Below the pieces are notes generated by a model. It saw only the letters and a program-made list of their open reading frames with translations, was not told the DNA's origin and made no database searches. Shown in pieces: positions 6,659-16,104 of a DNA stretch of 64,000 nt; positions within the stretch are counted from its first letter, which is position 1, and each line of letters opens with the position of its first letter. The stretch is from positions 372,001 through 436,000 of the forward strand of contig JACKHB010000003.1 of the NCBI GenBank assembly GCA_020639195.1. Reading direction: 5' to 3'. This stretch comes from Phycisphaeraceae bacterium (GTDB lineage Bacteria; Planctomycetota; Phycisphaerae; Phycisphaerales; UBA1924). The translations under genes and the position numbers were made by a program.

Positions 6659-8653
6659 TTATTCGGCACCGGACCGGGCTCGTTCGATCGCGTCCACGAC
6701 CTGATCCGACGTGTACGCCGTGGCGCCCCAAGGCCGATCGGCTCCGGGTCCAAACACGTAGAGCTGGGGGATTCCGGTGCCGCCGAGTTCCTTGAGCTTT
6801 TCCCATCCTGGGGCCGATGCGCTCGTGTTGTCGGCCTTCAAAGGAACGACCTCCGGCGACAGCAGCAAGGACCGCACCGGGTCCACGGAGAGCACGGTCG
6901 CTTCGAGCGTCTTGCAGTTGAGGCACCATTCCGCCGTGAAGTCGAGCACGACGGTCTTTCCCTCCGCCAAGGCTTGCCGAAGTGTCTCTTCCGTGAAAGG
7001 AATCCAGAAGTTCTTCCGGGCTTCAAGGGTTGAATGCGCGGAGAACCAAACCGAGCCCGCCGCGACGAGCCCTCCGAGGGCGGAGAACACCGCGCGCCGT
7101 CCAGCATTGGAAGTGAGTTGGAACGTCCGCCAAATCAGCCACGCTCCCGCGGACACACAGAGCAGGGCAACGACCCACCAGTGGACCTGCTTCCACCACC
7201 ACGGCAAGCCTGGTGCGGGTCCCGTCCGATCCAGAACGAGCACGATCACGCCCGAGCCGACAAAGAACGCCGCGGCGGCGAGCATGAAGAGCCCCATGAC
7301 CTGCTTGACCAGTTCGCTGGCTGGCCCGGTCTTCGGGAGCCTCTCGACCAGGCCGGGCTTTGCCGCCAGCACCAAGTACGGGAGCGCCATGCCGACGCCC
7401 AGCGACGCAAAGATGGTCAGAATGACCACCGAGGGCAGTCTCGCCGATCCCGCCAGGAGAGCGCCGGCCACGAATCCAAAGCACGGGAGCCCCAAGACCG
7501 CCGTCATGACACCAAACAGGAAGGACCCGTGGGCCGAATCAGCCTTTGGATTCACCTTGTACACGGCCTGCGGCAATTGAATCGTGAACAGGCCCATGAT
7601 GCCGACGCCCATCGCGCCGATGAGGAGCCCGATCCCGAGGGTGAACCACCAGTATCCGAAGATCTGTGATGGGTCTCCAAACTCCCGCCAGAACGCCACG
7701 GGCAGGCCGATTCCAACCCAGAAAGCCACAACACCGGCGGCCATCCAGAGTCCGAGCATGAGCGAGCGACCGGGCGAGCCCCCGTGTCGGCTGATCGTCA
7801 TGACCTTTATGGGGATGACCGGTAGCACGCACGGGGTGAGGTTGAGCACCAGCCCCCCGACCGCCGCGGCGATTGCGACAAGCAGGGTCCCGATGACGCT
7901 CGAAGGCTCAGGGACCGCGATCCCGAAGAACGTCGGGCGAGAGGAGGTCGTCGACTCCTGCTCCGTCGCTTCTCCGCTCAGCATTCTCGCGAACACGCTG
8001 GCGTCGAAGGCCCCGAAGAGCGACTCGTCGCCGCGAGATCCAGCTGTGGTTTGAGTAGACGAATCGGCCGCGGCCCGCCCGGCGATCGAGAGGGCGACCC
8101 GTTTGGACACCGTGTCGGGCGGAAGGCACATCATGTCGTCGCATGACTGGAACGCCATCTCGATCGTGAGGTCAAGCTGGCCGATTGGAGCATCGTCGGC
8201 CACTATCAGGGGTACGAAGGCGACGTGCGACCCCTCGTACATGCGAATCTCGACGGGACGGACCGTTCCAAGAGCGCTCGTTTCCACGAGTTCGGCGTCG
8301 GGCCACTGCACAGGGCCGATGACCACCTTGGCCGCATCTTCCCCCTTCACGCGAATGGTGCTGGGAATGGATGACCATCCCGGAAGCGCCTGTGTGGAGA
8401 CGGGCTTCGATGGCCACGTGTGGTACCCCGCAGCCATCGTGAATCGAACCGCGAGCGCCACTTGATCGCCAGGGCGGACCTCGCTCCTCGCGGCGATGAC
8501 GTCCAGCGTGAGCACAGCCGGTTCCGCTCCCGGGGCGCTCGCCGCCCCGGGTTGGAAGGGGTCGGGCTGGAACTGCCCAGCAGCTGGGGACGCAATCGCG
8601 GCGAGCAGCGTGGCTGCGGAGAGTGCGAGAAGGACAAAGAACCGAAGACTCAT
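6659..8653 (-). CDS. dsbD: DsbD-like thiol:disulfide interchange protein
   Basis: A 664-residue membrane protein that should carry reducing equivalents from cytosolic thioredoxin to periplasmic or membrane-external proteins. The order is: signal peptide (about 1-27), DsbD alpha-like domain (to about 220) with a CMMCLP-type cysteine pair (SCDDMMCLP), a polytopic core of about eight segments (about 250-520) with paired cysteines in LTPCVLPVIPIK and GLPCFGFVAGALL, and a C-terminal thioredoxin domain with WCLNCK near 576-581. I chose the ATG at 8653 because AGGAGG sits just upstream and the signal peptide follows directly; the open frame reaches 8833 without support. It may act with the cytochrome c maturation genes at 43830-48230. 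Confidence 0.9.
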   Translation of the reverse strand: MSLRFFVLLALSAATLLAAIASPAAGQFQPDPFQPGAASAPGAEPAVLTLDVIAARSEVRPGDQVALAVRFTMAAGYHTWPSKPVSTQALPGWSSIPSTIRVKGEDAAKVVIGPVQWPDAELVETSALGTVRPVEIRMYEGSHVAFVPLIVADDAPIGQLDLTIEMAFQSCDDMMCLPPDTVSKRVALSIAGRAAADSSTQTTAGSRGDESLFGAFDASVFARMLSGEATEQESTTSSRPTFFGIAVPEPSSVIGTLLVAIAAAVGGLVLNLTPCVLPVIPIKVMTISRHGGSPGRSLMLGLWMAAGVVAFWVGIGLPVAFWREFGDPSQIFGYWWFTLGIGLLIGAMGVGIMGLFTIQLPQAVYKVNPKADSAHGSFLFGVMTAVLGLPCFGFVAGALLAGSARLPSVVILTIFASLGVGMALPYLVLAAKPGLVERLPKTGPASELVKQVMGLFMLAAAAFFVGSGVIVLVLDRTGPAPGLPWWWKQVHWWVVALLCVSAGAWLIWRTFQLTSNAGRRAVFSALGGLVAAGSVWFSAHSTLEARKNFWIPFTEETLRQALAEGKTVVLDFTAEWCLNCKTLEATVLSVDPVRSLLLSPEVVPLKADNTSASAPGWEKLKELGGTGIPQLYVFGPGADRPWGATAYTSDQVVDAIERARSGAE

Positions 8654-8838
8654 CGTGCCTCCTGGTACCCGAACGACCGGACGATTGTTCCCGGTTCGGT
8701 CCTCAAGGCGATCCTGCCGCCCGAATGAATGCCTCACGTGCGCGGAGCGGTCCTTCAAGGGGGCGTGACGCGGTATCCGATACACGCGATTGGGCACACT
8801 GCGCCCCACGGACGGGGCGCGCGCGGAGGGCATCGGGC
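8654..8838. promoter_or_regulatory. divergent promoter region between dsbD and fliM
   Basis: About 185 bp separate two divergently oriented starts, so promoters for both should lie here. AGGAGG precedes the dsbD ATG and GGAGG (8824-8828) precedes the fliM TTG. I could not assign -35/-10 boxes or an operator with confidence. Confidence 0.4.
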
Positions 8839-9852
8839 TTGGACATCCTCGACCAATCCGAGGTTGATCGCCTGCTCGCCGCCGTCTCGGAGGGCCCTCA
8901 GGACGAGGAGGCGAACCGACCTGTCATCTTTGGCCGCAGGCGCTCCGACTCCGACTCGGTTGAGGTGCGGCCGTACGACTTCAAGCGTCCCGAGCGCGTG
9001 AGCAAGGACCAGATGCGCTCTCTGCAGACGCTGCATGAGGGATTCGCTCGCAACTTCGGGGCCTCGCTGAGCGGGTTCCTGCGGACCATTGTCGAAGTCA
9101 AAGTGGCCACGTGCGAGCAGATGACGTACTCGGAATTCATCTCTGGGCTCCCGAACCCAACCTCGTTCAACCTCGTCGAGTCGGCCGCGCTCGATGGTCA
9201 GGTGTGCCTTGAGATCAGCCCGCTGATCATCTACCCCATCATCGACCGGCTGCTGGGGGGCACCAGCCAGGACCTGTTTATTCCACAGCGTCCCATGACC
9301 CTCATCGAGTCTCGTCTCATCGGAAACGTGACTCGTCGTGCGTTGTCCGCGTTGACGGAGGCGTGGGCGAGTGTGAGGGACATGGCGTTTCGGATCGTCG
9401 CGACCGAGAGCAATCCGCAACTCGTCCAGATCGTGCCACCGAACGAGGTGGTTGTGCTCGTGGGATTCGAGATCAAGATGGCCAACCGGGCCGGCACCAT
9501 GAACCTCTGCATTCCGTATGCGGTGATCGAACCGCTCATCGGAGAGCTCTCGTCGCAGTCTTGGTTCTCGAGTGCCCGGAGCCAGCGCTCCGAAGACACG
9601 GTGCACGCGATCACGGGCGGGCTCGCGCGCGCGGCGATCGGTGTGACGGGAGTGCTCGCGGAGACAACGATCACGCTGGAGGACCTCCAGAACCTGAGCG
9701 TCGGGGACCTCATCGTCACCGAGACCCCCGCCACTCAGCCCGCGGTGCTCTGGGTCGAAGGCGCCAAGAAGCACCTCGCTGCGCTGGGGCAGGTCCGAGG
9801 TTCTCGGGCGCTCCGGGTGGTCCGGCCGGTCGGCCCGCAGGATCGCGTTTGA
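8839..9852 (+). CDS. fliM: flagellar motor switch protein FliM
   Basis: A 337-residue C-ring protein that binds phosphorylated CheY and sets flagellar rotation direction. The N-terminal CheY-binding peptide is plain at residues 2-13 (DILDQSEVDRLL), and the middle domain contains DFKRPERVSKDQMRSLQ and HEGFARNFG. The C-terminal SpoA-like domain carries LQNLSVGDLIVTE. I chose the TTG at 8839, with GGAGG about 10 nt upstream, since it places the CheY peptide at the extreme N-terminus as in the family. No other flagellar gene is seen nearby, so it stands apart from a flagellar operon. Confidence 0.93.
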   Translation: MDILDQSEVDRLLAAVSEGPQDEEANRPVIFGRRRSDSDSVEVRPYDFKRPERVSKDQMRSLQTLHEGFARNFGASLSGFLRTIVEVKVATCEQMTYSEFISGLPNPTSFNLVESAALDGQVCLEISPLIIYPIIDRLLGGTSQDLFIPQRPMTLIESRLIGNVTRRALSALTEAWASVRDMAFRIVATESNPQLVQIVPPNEVVVLVGFEIKMANRAGTMNLCIPYAVIEPLIGELSSQSWFSSARSQRSEDTVHAITGGLARAAIGVTGVLAETTITLEDLQNLSVGDLIVTETPATQPAVLWVEGAKKHLAALGQVRGSRALRVVRPVGPQDRV

Positions 9853-10262
9853 ACGGTCCGTTCTCGGAATCCGTTTGACCCCCCCTCCGGCGGGGATCTA
9901 CAGTTGTCGGAAGCGGCCGCGGAAGAGGCTCGCGCACCGCCGGGGGTCGGCGGGCGTCGATCCCGACGCGAACGGACATTGGCCATGCGTGACGCCCATG
10001 ACCTGTGAGCGGAGTGTGTGGGGCGCTGACGCGTCCGGGTGTGGCCGGGCAGGCCGCGCCTCGGATCGCGCATCGCGGGAGGGGACCGGCATGAACTGAC
10101 CGGTCCCGGCCATCGCGGTGGTCGCCCGCGGGGATTCCCGCCGGGCGATTCGGGTCGCCACGGGCGCGGATCGGGCCGTTCGTGGCGGCGGTGCTTTTGG
10201 TGTGCTTGGCGTTCGACAACCTGGACCGGCCCCTTCGGGGCGACAATTCGGAGACGGCGAAA
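9853..10262. other. fliM-nusA intergenic region with two strong hairpins
   Basis: These 410 bp hold no gene I can support. Two inverted repeats stand out before nusA. GGGACCGG (10082-10089) pairs with CCGGTCCC (10100-10107) round a 10-nt loop. At about 10128-10152, CGCCCGCGGG pairs with CCCGC-CGGGCG round GATT, with one bulge. They could form an untranslated leader of the nusA operon, but neither has a following T tract. Confidence 0.5.
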
Positions 10263-11606
10263 TTGAACACTCAGGAGATGATGCGGATCCTCGATTCCAT
10301 CGCGCGCGATCGCAACATCGAGCGCGCCCGACTCATCGAGGACCTTGAGCACGCCATGGTCTCCGCGGCGCGCAAGCACTACGGAACACTCGACGCCGAG
10401 GAGTTCACCTGCAAGCTTGATCCGATCAATGGAACGGTTGACCTCCGTCGCCATGGTGAGCCGGTCGACATGCGACCCGAGGACTTCGGGCGCATTGCGG
10501 CCCAGACCTTTAAACAGGTGATGATCCAGCGGTTCAGGGACGACGAACGGAGCAGCATCCTGGAGGAATTCGGAAAGCGCGTGGGGCAGATCGTCACCGG
10601 AACTGCCCAGCGCTACGAGGGCGGGGCCCTCGTGGTCACGATCGATCGGGCCGAGGCGTTCATGCCCCGGAGCGAGCAGATCCCAGGCGAGCAGTTCAAC
10701 CAGGGCGACAGAGTTCGATGCCTCATTCTCGACGTGCGCGACATGGGAAGTCAGGTCAAGATCGTGATCAGCCGCGCCCATCCCGACTTCATCAAGCGTC
10801 TGTTCGAGGTGGAGGTCCCTGAGGTCGCCGAACGCATTATCGAGATCAAGGCGATGGCTCGCGAGGCCGGCTACCGCACGAAGGTGGCCGTCGCCTCGAT
10901 CGACAGCAAGGTCGACGCGGTCGGCGCGTGCGTCGGCGTGCGGGGGAGCCGCATCAAGACAATCGTTGACGAACTCAACGGCGAAAAGATCGACATCGTT
11001 CGCTGGAACGAGTCCAGCCAGATATTGATCCAGAACGCGCTCAAGCCGGCCGAGGTGCAGGAGATCAGTCTTTGCTTCGAGCTCGGCCGGGCCACCGTGA
11101 TCGTCCGCGAGGATCAGCTCAGCCTGGCGATCGGCAAGCGCGGACAGAACGTGCGCCTCGCCGCGAGGCTTACCGGCTGGGACGTAGACATCCTGACGCC
11201 GGAAGAGTTCAACAAGAACCTTGAGATCCTCTCGGCGACGATGCTGACAGTCGAGGGCATCAGCGAGGAGATGGTCGATCGACTCGCCACGTTGGGCATG
11301 GTCAGCGTGTTCGACGTCGAAGAAGTCGGCGCCGAAGTCCTGATGACGGAACTTGAGATCGACGAGGAAACGGCCCAGCGTCTCGTCGAGACGAGTTCGG
11401 TCCGAGCCAAAGAAGTCGCCGAACAGCAGGAGCGAGAGAAGGCCGAGGCGGAGGCCCGGCGACAGGCCGACTTGGCCGCCCAACGCGACGATGGCGCCGA
11501 TGCGGCGGCCGCGAGCATTCTTGGCCTCGGCGGGTCGTCACCTCCGCCGTCGGCCGCGGACGAGGCCCGCGCGGCGGACATCCTTGGTCATTCAGCGCAG
11601 TCCTGA
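10263..11606 (+). CDS. nusA: transcription termination/antitermination factor NusA
   Basis: A 447-residue NusA, which binds RNA polymerase and controls pausing, termination and antitermination. The N-terminal domain (about 1-105) is followed by an S1 domain (about 106-170), two KH domains (about 175-325, with VGVRGSRIKTIVDELNGEKID and SLAIGKRGQNVRLAARL), a helical C-terminal repeat (about 330-385) and a charged Ala-rich tail. I prefer the TTG at 10263 because it begins the family's N-terminal helix (NTQEMMRILDSIARD) and has GGAG about 9 nt upstream. A GTG at 10182 is in frame but adds unlike sequence. No rimP homologue precedes it. infB follows after 77 nt. Confidence 0.95.
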   Translation: MNTQEMMRILDSIARDRNIERARLIEDLEHAMVSAARKHYGTLDAEEFTCKLDPINGTVDLRRHGEPVDMRPEDFGRIAAQTFKQVMIQRFRDDERSSILEEFGKRVGQIVTGTAQRYEGGALVVTIDRAEAFMPRSEQIPGEQFNQGDRVRCLILDVRDMGSQVKIVISRAHPDFIKRLFEVEVPEVAERIIEIKAMAREAGYRTKVAVASIDSKVDAVGACVGVRGSRIKTIVDELNGEKIDIVRWNESSQILIQNALKPAEVQEISLCFELGRATVIVREDQLSLAIGKRGQNVRLAARLTGWDVDILTPEEFNKNLEILSATMLTVEGISEEMVDRLATLGMVSVFDVEEVGAEVLMTELEIDEETAQRLVETSSVRAKEVAEQQEREKAEAEARRQADLAAQRDDGADAAAASILGLGGSSPPPSAADEARAADILGHSAQS

Positions 11607-11683
11607 CAAGAATCCCGGCCCGGGCGCGTGTCCGGACGGATCTGGAGAGTCATTCGAGCCAGTGGTCGAAATCGGAGTCACGA

Positions 11684-14503
11684 TTGGCAAGGCGCGTATT
11701 TGAGATCGCAAAGGAACTCGGGATCCAGTCCAAGGCCATCGTGGCCAAGTGCCACGAGGAGGGGATCCCCGAGGACATCATCAAGAACCACATGTCCACC
11801 GTCTCGGTGGGGCTCGAAGCCACCATCAAGGAGTGGTTCAGCGACTCCGCGGACGTCTCCGGAGGAACGGCCGTCGAGACAGCCGCGAAGGTCGATGTGG
11901 ACAAGGTTCGCGCTCGCCCCGCGCGGCGCAAGGCGAGGCCGCTTTCAGGCCGCTCTGAGGACGACGACGAAGCTGACGGTTCTTCATCCGTCGCGACGGT
12001 CACTGCCGAGCCGAAGCCCAAATCGGGCCAGCATGGTCCCGCGCCTTCAGACGACGACGAGGCGGAGCCCGAGGTCGAGGCGCGCACGGAGTCAGTCGAG
12101 CTTGCTCCTGCACGGGTCGAGAGGCCGGCGGCCAAGTCCGCGCCGGAGGAAGAAGAACCACTGGAGGGCGAGGGCGGGCAGCAGCAAGTGGCAGAGCAAC
12201 CTGCTCCCAAGCCGTCAGAGTCACGTCCCAAGCCAACGATCAATGTCCCGGTGAGACCCAAGGTGGTCACTCCCGCGGGCCCGCGCTTGGTGCAGAAGGC
12301 TCCCGTCAAGTTGTCCGGGCCCAAGATTGTGCGGGTGGAAGCGCCCGAGCAGATCGAAGCGCCCCGGCCGCGAAGGCCGGCGGGGGTTGGCAGGCCCGCG
12401 CCCGGAGGCCGAGGAGTTGATTTCGGCCCACCTCCGTCCGAAGGAGCCGATCGGGGGCGTAGCCCGCGCCGCGGTCCAAACAAGCGCCGGGGCGATGCGG
12501 GACCAAGCGAGGGCGATCAATCGCGGCGGCGTACGGGGGCCGGTTCAGGAGGCGGTCGTGCCGGGCTCGCGGATCGCGACTGGGTTGGTCCGGGGAAATT
12601 CAGCGAGGCGGATCTGGCCGAGCGCGAGGCCCGATTGCAGCGGGCTGGCGGCTATCTCAAGGCAAGGCGGCAGCAACTGCGGCGCCAGCAGAGCGGCGAG
12701 CGCCCGGTGCCGGGATCGAAGGCGTCCGGGAAGGTCGCCATTGCCGCCCCGTTCACGATCAAGGACCTCTCGGCCGCCACCGGGGTGAAGGGCGCGGAGA
12801 TCGTCAAGCGGCTCTTCATGCAGGGCATCATCACGACCATCAACGCCGGGATCGAGCCCGAAAAGGCTCAGGAAGTGATGATGGACTTCAATATCGACCT
12901 GGAGGTCACTCAGGCAAGCACCGCCGAGGAGGTGGTCGAGCGGGCCGTCGAGTCGCGGGAAACCATCGATGAGCGCTCGCGCGGTCCGGTCGTGACGATT
13001 CTGGGGCACGTCGACCACGGCAAGACGAGTCTGCTGGACCGAATCCGCAACGCGAACGTCGCCGCGGGTGAAGCCGGAGGGATCACGCAGGCTACCAGCG
13101 CGTTCCGCGTGCCCGTGCGTCTGGGTGAGAGCGAGAAGTTCGTCGTGTTCATCGACACGCCCGGCCACGAGGCCTTCACGGCCATGCGGGCACGCGGCGC
13201 GTCGGTTACGGACATCGTCGTGCTCGTTGTCGCGGCCGACGATGGCGTCATGCCGCAGACGATCGAGAGCATCAACCACTCGAAAGCCGCGGGCGTTCCC
13301 ATCGTCGTGGCCCTCAACAAGATCGACAAGCCCGAAGCAACACCGGCAAACATCCAGCGCATCCTCGGCCAGCTCGCCGAACACGATCTCAATCCGCAAG
13401 AGTGGGGCGGCGCGACCGAGGTGGTGCGCACCAACGCGGTCAAGGGCGATGGAATCCAGGAACTCCTGGAGATCCTTGATCTCCAGGCCGAAGTGCTCGA
13501 ATTGAAGGCCGATTTCGGTGGCCCTGCCCATGGCACTGTCATCGAGTCTCGCGTCGAGACCGGGCGAGGCCCCGTCGCCAACATCCTCGTCCAGCAAGGG
13601 CAACTGAAGGTGGGCGACTTCATCGTCGCCGGCCGCGGGTACGGCCGCGTTCGCGACATCACGGACGATCGCGGCAAGTCCATCAAGGAAGCGCAGCCGC
13701 CGGTTCCGGTTCAGATCTCGGGACTCGATGAACTTCCCGACGCGGGCGATCGCTTCTATGTCGTGGATTCGCTGAAGAAGGCCCAGGAGGCCGCCGAGCA
13801 GCGCCGCCAGCGCGAGCGCGAGCAGCAACTCGCCCGGCCAAAGGTCACCCTGGACACCATGTTCAGCCAGATGGCCGAGGCCGATGCCAAGGAGATCCGA
13901 GTCGTCGTCAAGGCCGACGTGCAGGGCTCGGTGGACGTGCTCCGCCACGAGATCGAGAAGGTCACCACGGACGAGGTCAAGGTCCGTGTCCTCCACGCCG
14001 CGGTGGGGGGGATCACTGAGAGCGACGTGCTCCTGGCCGACGCTTCCAGCGCCATCATCGTTGGCTTCAACGTGATCCCGTCGGGCAAGGCCCGCACGCT
14101 CGCAGAGAGCAAGGGCGTCGAGATCCGGCCATACCGGGTCATCTACGACATCACCGACGACATCCGCAAGGCGGCCGAGGGATTGCTCGAGCCCGAGCTT
14201 CGCGAGGAGATTCTGGGGCACGCGGAAGTCCGGCAGGTCTTCAAGATCACGAGGGTTGGTTCCGTCGCGGGTTGCTACGTCACCGACGGCAACGTCCAGC
14301 GCGACGCGCTGGTTCGCGTCACGCGCCAGGACGTCGTCATCGAGCACGATCGCCGACTCGAACAGCTCAAGCGATTCAAGGATGATGCGAAGGAAGTTCG
14401 TGCCGGCATGGAGTGCGGCATGAAGATCGTCGGCTACGACGATATTAAGGAGGGTGACATCATCGAGTGCTACCGCAAGGTGGAGGTCAAACGCTCGCTG
14501 TGA
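11684..14503 (+). CDS. infB: translation initiation factor IF-2
   Basis: A 939-residue GTPase that places initiator tRNA on the ribosome. The small N-terminal module (1-45, RVFEIAKELGIQSKAIVAKC) is followed by a long low-complexity Pro/Glu/Arg linker (about 60-340), a second IF2_N module (about 345-395), then the G domain with GHVDHGKTS (near 441), DTPGHEAF (near 491) and NKID (near 545), and domains II-IV. The start is TTG at 11684 with GGAG upstream. It lies between nusA and a DUF503 gene followed by rbfA, the standard bacterial order. Confidence 0.97.
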   Translation: MARRVFEIAKELGIQSKAIVAKCHEEGIPEDIIKNHMSTVSVGLEATIKEWFSDSADVSGGTAVETAAKVDVDKVRARPARRKARPLSGRSEDDDEADGSSSVATVTAEPKPKSGQHGPAPSDDDEAEPEVEARTESVELAPARVERPAAKSAPEEEEPLEGEGGQQQVAEQPAPKPSESRPKPTINVPVRPKVVTPAGPRLVQKAPVKLSGPKIVRVEAPEQIEAPRPRRPAGVGRPAPGGRGVDFGPPPSEGADRGRSPRRGPNKRRGDAGPSEGDQSRRRTGAGSGGGRAGLADRDWVGPGKFSEADLAEREARLQRAGGYLKARRQQLRRQQSGERPVPGSKASGKVAIAAPFTIKDLSAATGVKGAEIVKRLFMQGIITTINAGIEPEKAQEVMMDFNIDLEVTQASTAEEVVERAVESRETIDERSRGPVVTILGHVDHGKTSLLDRIRNANVAAGEAGGITQATSAFRVPVRLGESEKFVVFIDTPGHEAFTAMRARGASVTDIVVLVVAADDGVMPQTIESINHSKAAGVPIVVALNKIDKPEATPANIQRILGQLAEHDLNPQEWGGATEVVRTNAVKGDGIQELLEILDLQAEVLELKADFGGPAHGTVIESRVETGRGPVANILVQQGQLKVGDFIVAGRGYGRVRDITDDRGKSIKEAQPPVPVQISGLDELPDAGDRFYVVDSLKKAQEAAEQRRQREREQQLARPKVTLDTMFSQMAEADAKEIRVVVKADVQGSVDVLRHEIEKVTTDEVKVRVLHAAVGGITESDVLLADASSAIIVGFNVIPSGKARTLAESKGVEIRPYRVIYDITDDIRKAAEGLLEPELREEILGHAEVRQVFKITRVGSVAGCYVTDGNVQRDALVRVTRQDVVIEHDRRLEQLKRFKDDAKEVRAGMECGMKIVGYDDIKEGDIIECYRKVEVKRSL

Positions 14504-14582
14504 TGCCGCCGTGGAATCACGATTCGTCGGGCGAGCCGCCGCGCGGCCTGTGCGAACGAAGTGCCGCGGGGCCGAGGTCTTC

Positions 14583-14993
14583 GTGCAGATCGCCACGGTG
14601 ATTGTCCAGATGCTGGTCGGGCTCCTCCAACTCGAACTCGCCATCCCAGGCGCCGAGTCTCTCAAAGACCGTCGGCGCGTGGTGAAGTCTCTCAAGGACC
14701 GGCTTCATCGGGACCACCTGGTCTCGGTTGCCGAGATCGGTCCGGCCGAACCCGCGTCCCGCGCCCTCCTAGCGGTTGCGTGCGTCGGCACGGATCGTCA
14801 GCGCCTGGCGCAGGTCCTCGATCGGGTGCTCGACAGGGTACGGAGCCGCACCGACGCCGAACTAGTCGGCTCCGGGCGTGACATTGGCGAGCCCGGCCAG
14901 TTGCTTGCCGGGCTGGACGAACTCGACGAAGAGGCGATCGCGCGCGAGCTGCTGAACTATGCCGACTCCCCTTCGCGAGGGGATGACTCATGA
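14583..14993 (+). CDS. DUF503 family protein
   Basis: A small protein of the DUF503 family, commonly found between infB and rbfA. The diagnostic stretch is GLLQLELAIPGAESLKDRRR followed by VVKSLKDRLHRDHLVSVAE. The GTG at 14583 has GAGG 5 nt upstream, giving 136 residues; the ATG at 14610 would start closer to the usual family N-terminus (127 residues) and is a real alternative. The stop overlaps the rbfA start as ATGA. The role is unknown; the position hints at translation or ribosome assembly. The C-terminal 35 residues extend beyond the typical domain of about 95 residues. Confidence 0.85.
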   Translation: MQIATVIVQMLVGLLQLELAIPGAESLKDRRRVVKSLKDRLHRDHLVSVAEIGPAEPASRALLAVACVGTDRQRLAQVLDRVLDRVRSRTDAELVGSGRDIGEPGQLLAGLDELDEEAIARELLNYADSPSRGDDS

Positions 14994-15403
14994 GCCGCCG
15001 CACCCAGCAGGTCGCGTCGCTGCTCGAGAGGGCGATCTCAGAGGTAATTGCCAGGGGATTGGCCGATCCTCGCATCCGCGGCCTCATCTCCGTGACCCGA
15101 GTCACGGTCAGCGAGGACCTTCGCCAGTCCACGGTCTACGTCTCGGTCTTTCCCGAGGCCCACGAACAGCTCGCGTTGCATGGCCTCCAAGACGCGGCCA
15201 AGCACATCCGCCGAGAGGCGGGCGAGCGGGTCTCGTTGGTGCGGATGCCCGGATTGGCATTCAAGCTCGACCATAGCCTGAAGCGTCAGGCCCAAGTTGA
15301 TCAGGCGCTCTCTCGCGCGCGATACGAAGTTGATCGCACGGCCAACAATGGCAACGATGGCTCCGGAATCGAGGCCTCAAATCGCGAGGAGCCGGGCGCG
15401 TGA
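14990..15403 (+). CDS. rbfA: ribosome-binding factor A
   Basis: A 137-residue RbfA, a KH-like protein needed for late 30S subunit and 16S rRNA maturation. Typical features are the start RRTQQVASLLERAISEVIARG, DPRIRGLISVTRVTVSEDLR, and the end of the fold near AFKLDHSLKRQAQVDQAL. The last 25 residues are a hydrophilic tail. It overlaps both neighbours by 4 nt (ATGA before, GTGA after), so translation is probably coupled. Confidence 0.95.
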   Translation: MSRRTQQVASLLERAISEVIARGLADPRIRGLISVTRVTVSEDLRQSTVYVSVFPEAHEQLALHGLQDAAKHIRREAGERVSLVRMPGLAFKLDHSLKRQAQVDQALSRARYEVDRTANNGNDGSGIEASNREEPGA

Positions 15404-16104
15404 CGACTTGTGATCCCGAAGCGAGGCTCGCCCAGTGGATCGAGTCGATCGGGCACGCACGCTCGGTCCAGCCCGCCCCGCCCGCGCCGCCAGGCACCGA
15501 TGCCGTCCTCATGGAGCTGTGCTGGTCATACCTTGTGTGGGACGCCGGCTTTGCCCAAGCCGCGGGCGCCGTCTCGCGTATCTTTGACGAAGTGTTCGAT
15601 TTCAATGAGCTTCGCGTGTGCACGCCGGATGAAGTCGTGGGCCTTCTTGGCACGAGATACCCAAAGGGACCGGAACGGGCTCAGCGACTACTCGCCTCGC
15701 TGCGGGCGATCTTCCTGCTGGAGAACGGTCTGACGCTGGCTCGCATGCTCGAGATCGGAAAGCGAGAAGCACGGGCCTATCTCGATTCTCTCGATGGGGT
15801 TCCAAGGTTTGTCTCGTCTCGTGTCATGCTTCTCGCGTTGGGGGGGCACGCTCTGCCGATCGATGACCGCTTGTGCGCCTATCTCGAGGACGCCGGGCTT
15901 GTGGAGCCCGGCACCGCGCCAGAGGCCGCCGCTGCCTGGCTCGAGCGGCGTGTGCGAGCGGGCGATGCGCCGAGCGTGTACGCCACACTTGAGGCCGCCG
16001 TCGCCCGAGACGGGACGCCTCCGCACAAGGCATCTCCTCGTCGAGAACGGAGCAAGACTTCCTCGGCACGAGCGACCTCTCGCCGTTCCGCCGGTGAGCG
16101 ATGA
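15400..16104 (+). CDS. endonuclease III-like HhH-GPD protein, catalytic lysine missing
   Basis: A 234-residue protein with the HhH-GPD fold of base-excision glycosylases. The helix-hairpin-helix aligns at 131-148 (LDGVPRFVSSRVMLLALG) with the LxGVGRKTANVVL of Nth. Phe137 takes the place of the catalytic lysine, while Asp155 (LPIDDRL) fits the conserved catalytic aspartate. There is no C-terminal four-cysteine Fe-S loop; the tail is basic and Ser-rich instead. It might be a monofunctional glycosylase or a DNA-binding relative without lyase activity. The GTG start overlaps rbfA and the stop overlaps the TPR lipoprotein gene. A complete Nth lies at 22931. Confidence 0.7.
   Translation: MTTCDPEARLAQWIESIGHARSVQPAPPAPPGTDAVLMELCWSYLVWDAGFAQAAGAVSRIFDEVFDFNELRVCTPDEVVGLLGTRYPKGPERAQRLLASLRAIFLLENGLTLARMLEIGKREARAYLDSLDGVPRFVSSRVMLLALGGHALPIDDRLCAYLEDAGLVEPGTAPEAAAAWLERRVRAGDAPSVYATLEAAVARDGTPPHKASPRRERSKTSSARATSRRSAGER

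Noticed and set aside
12545..14695. A 716-codon open frame antisense to infB
   Set aside because: infB is certain from its GTPase motifs. The antisense product has the Asp/Leu/His bias of a mirror frame.
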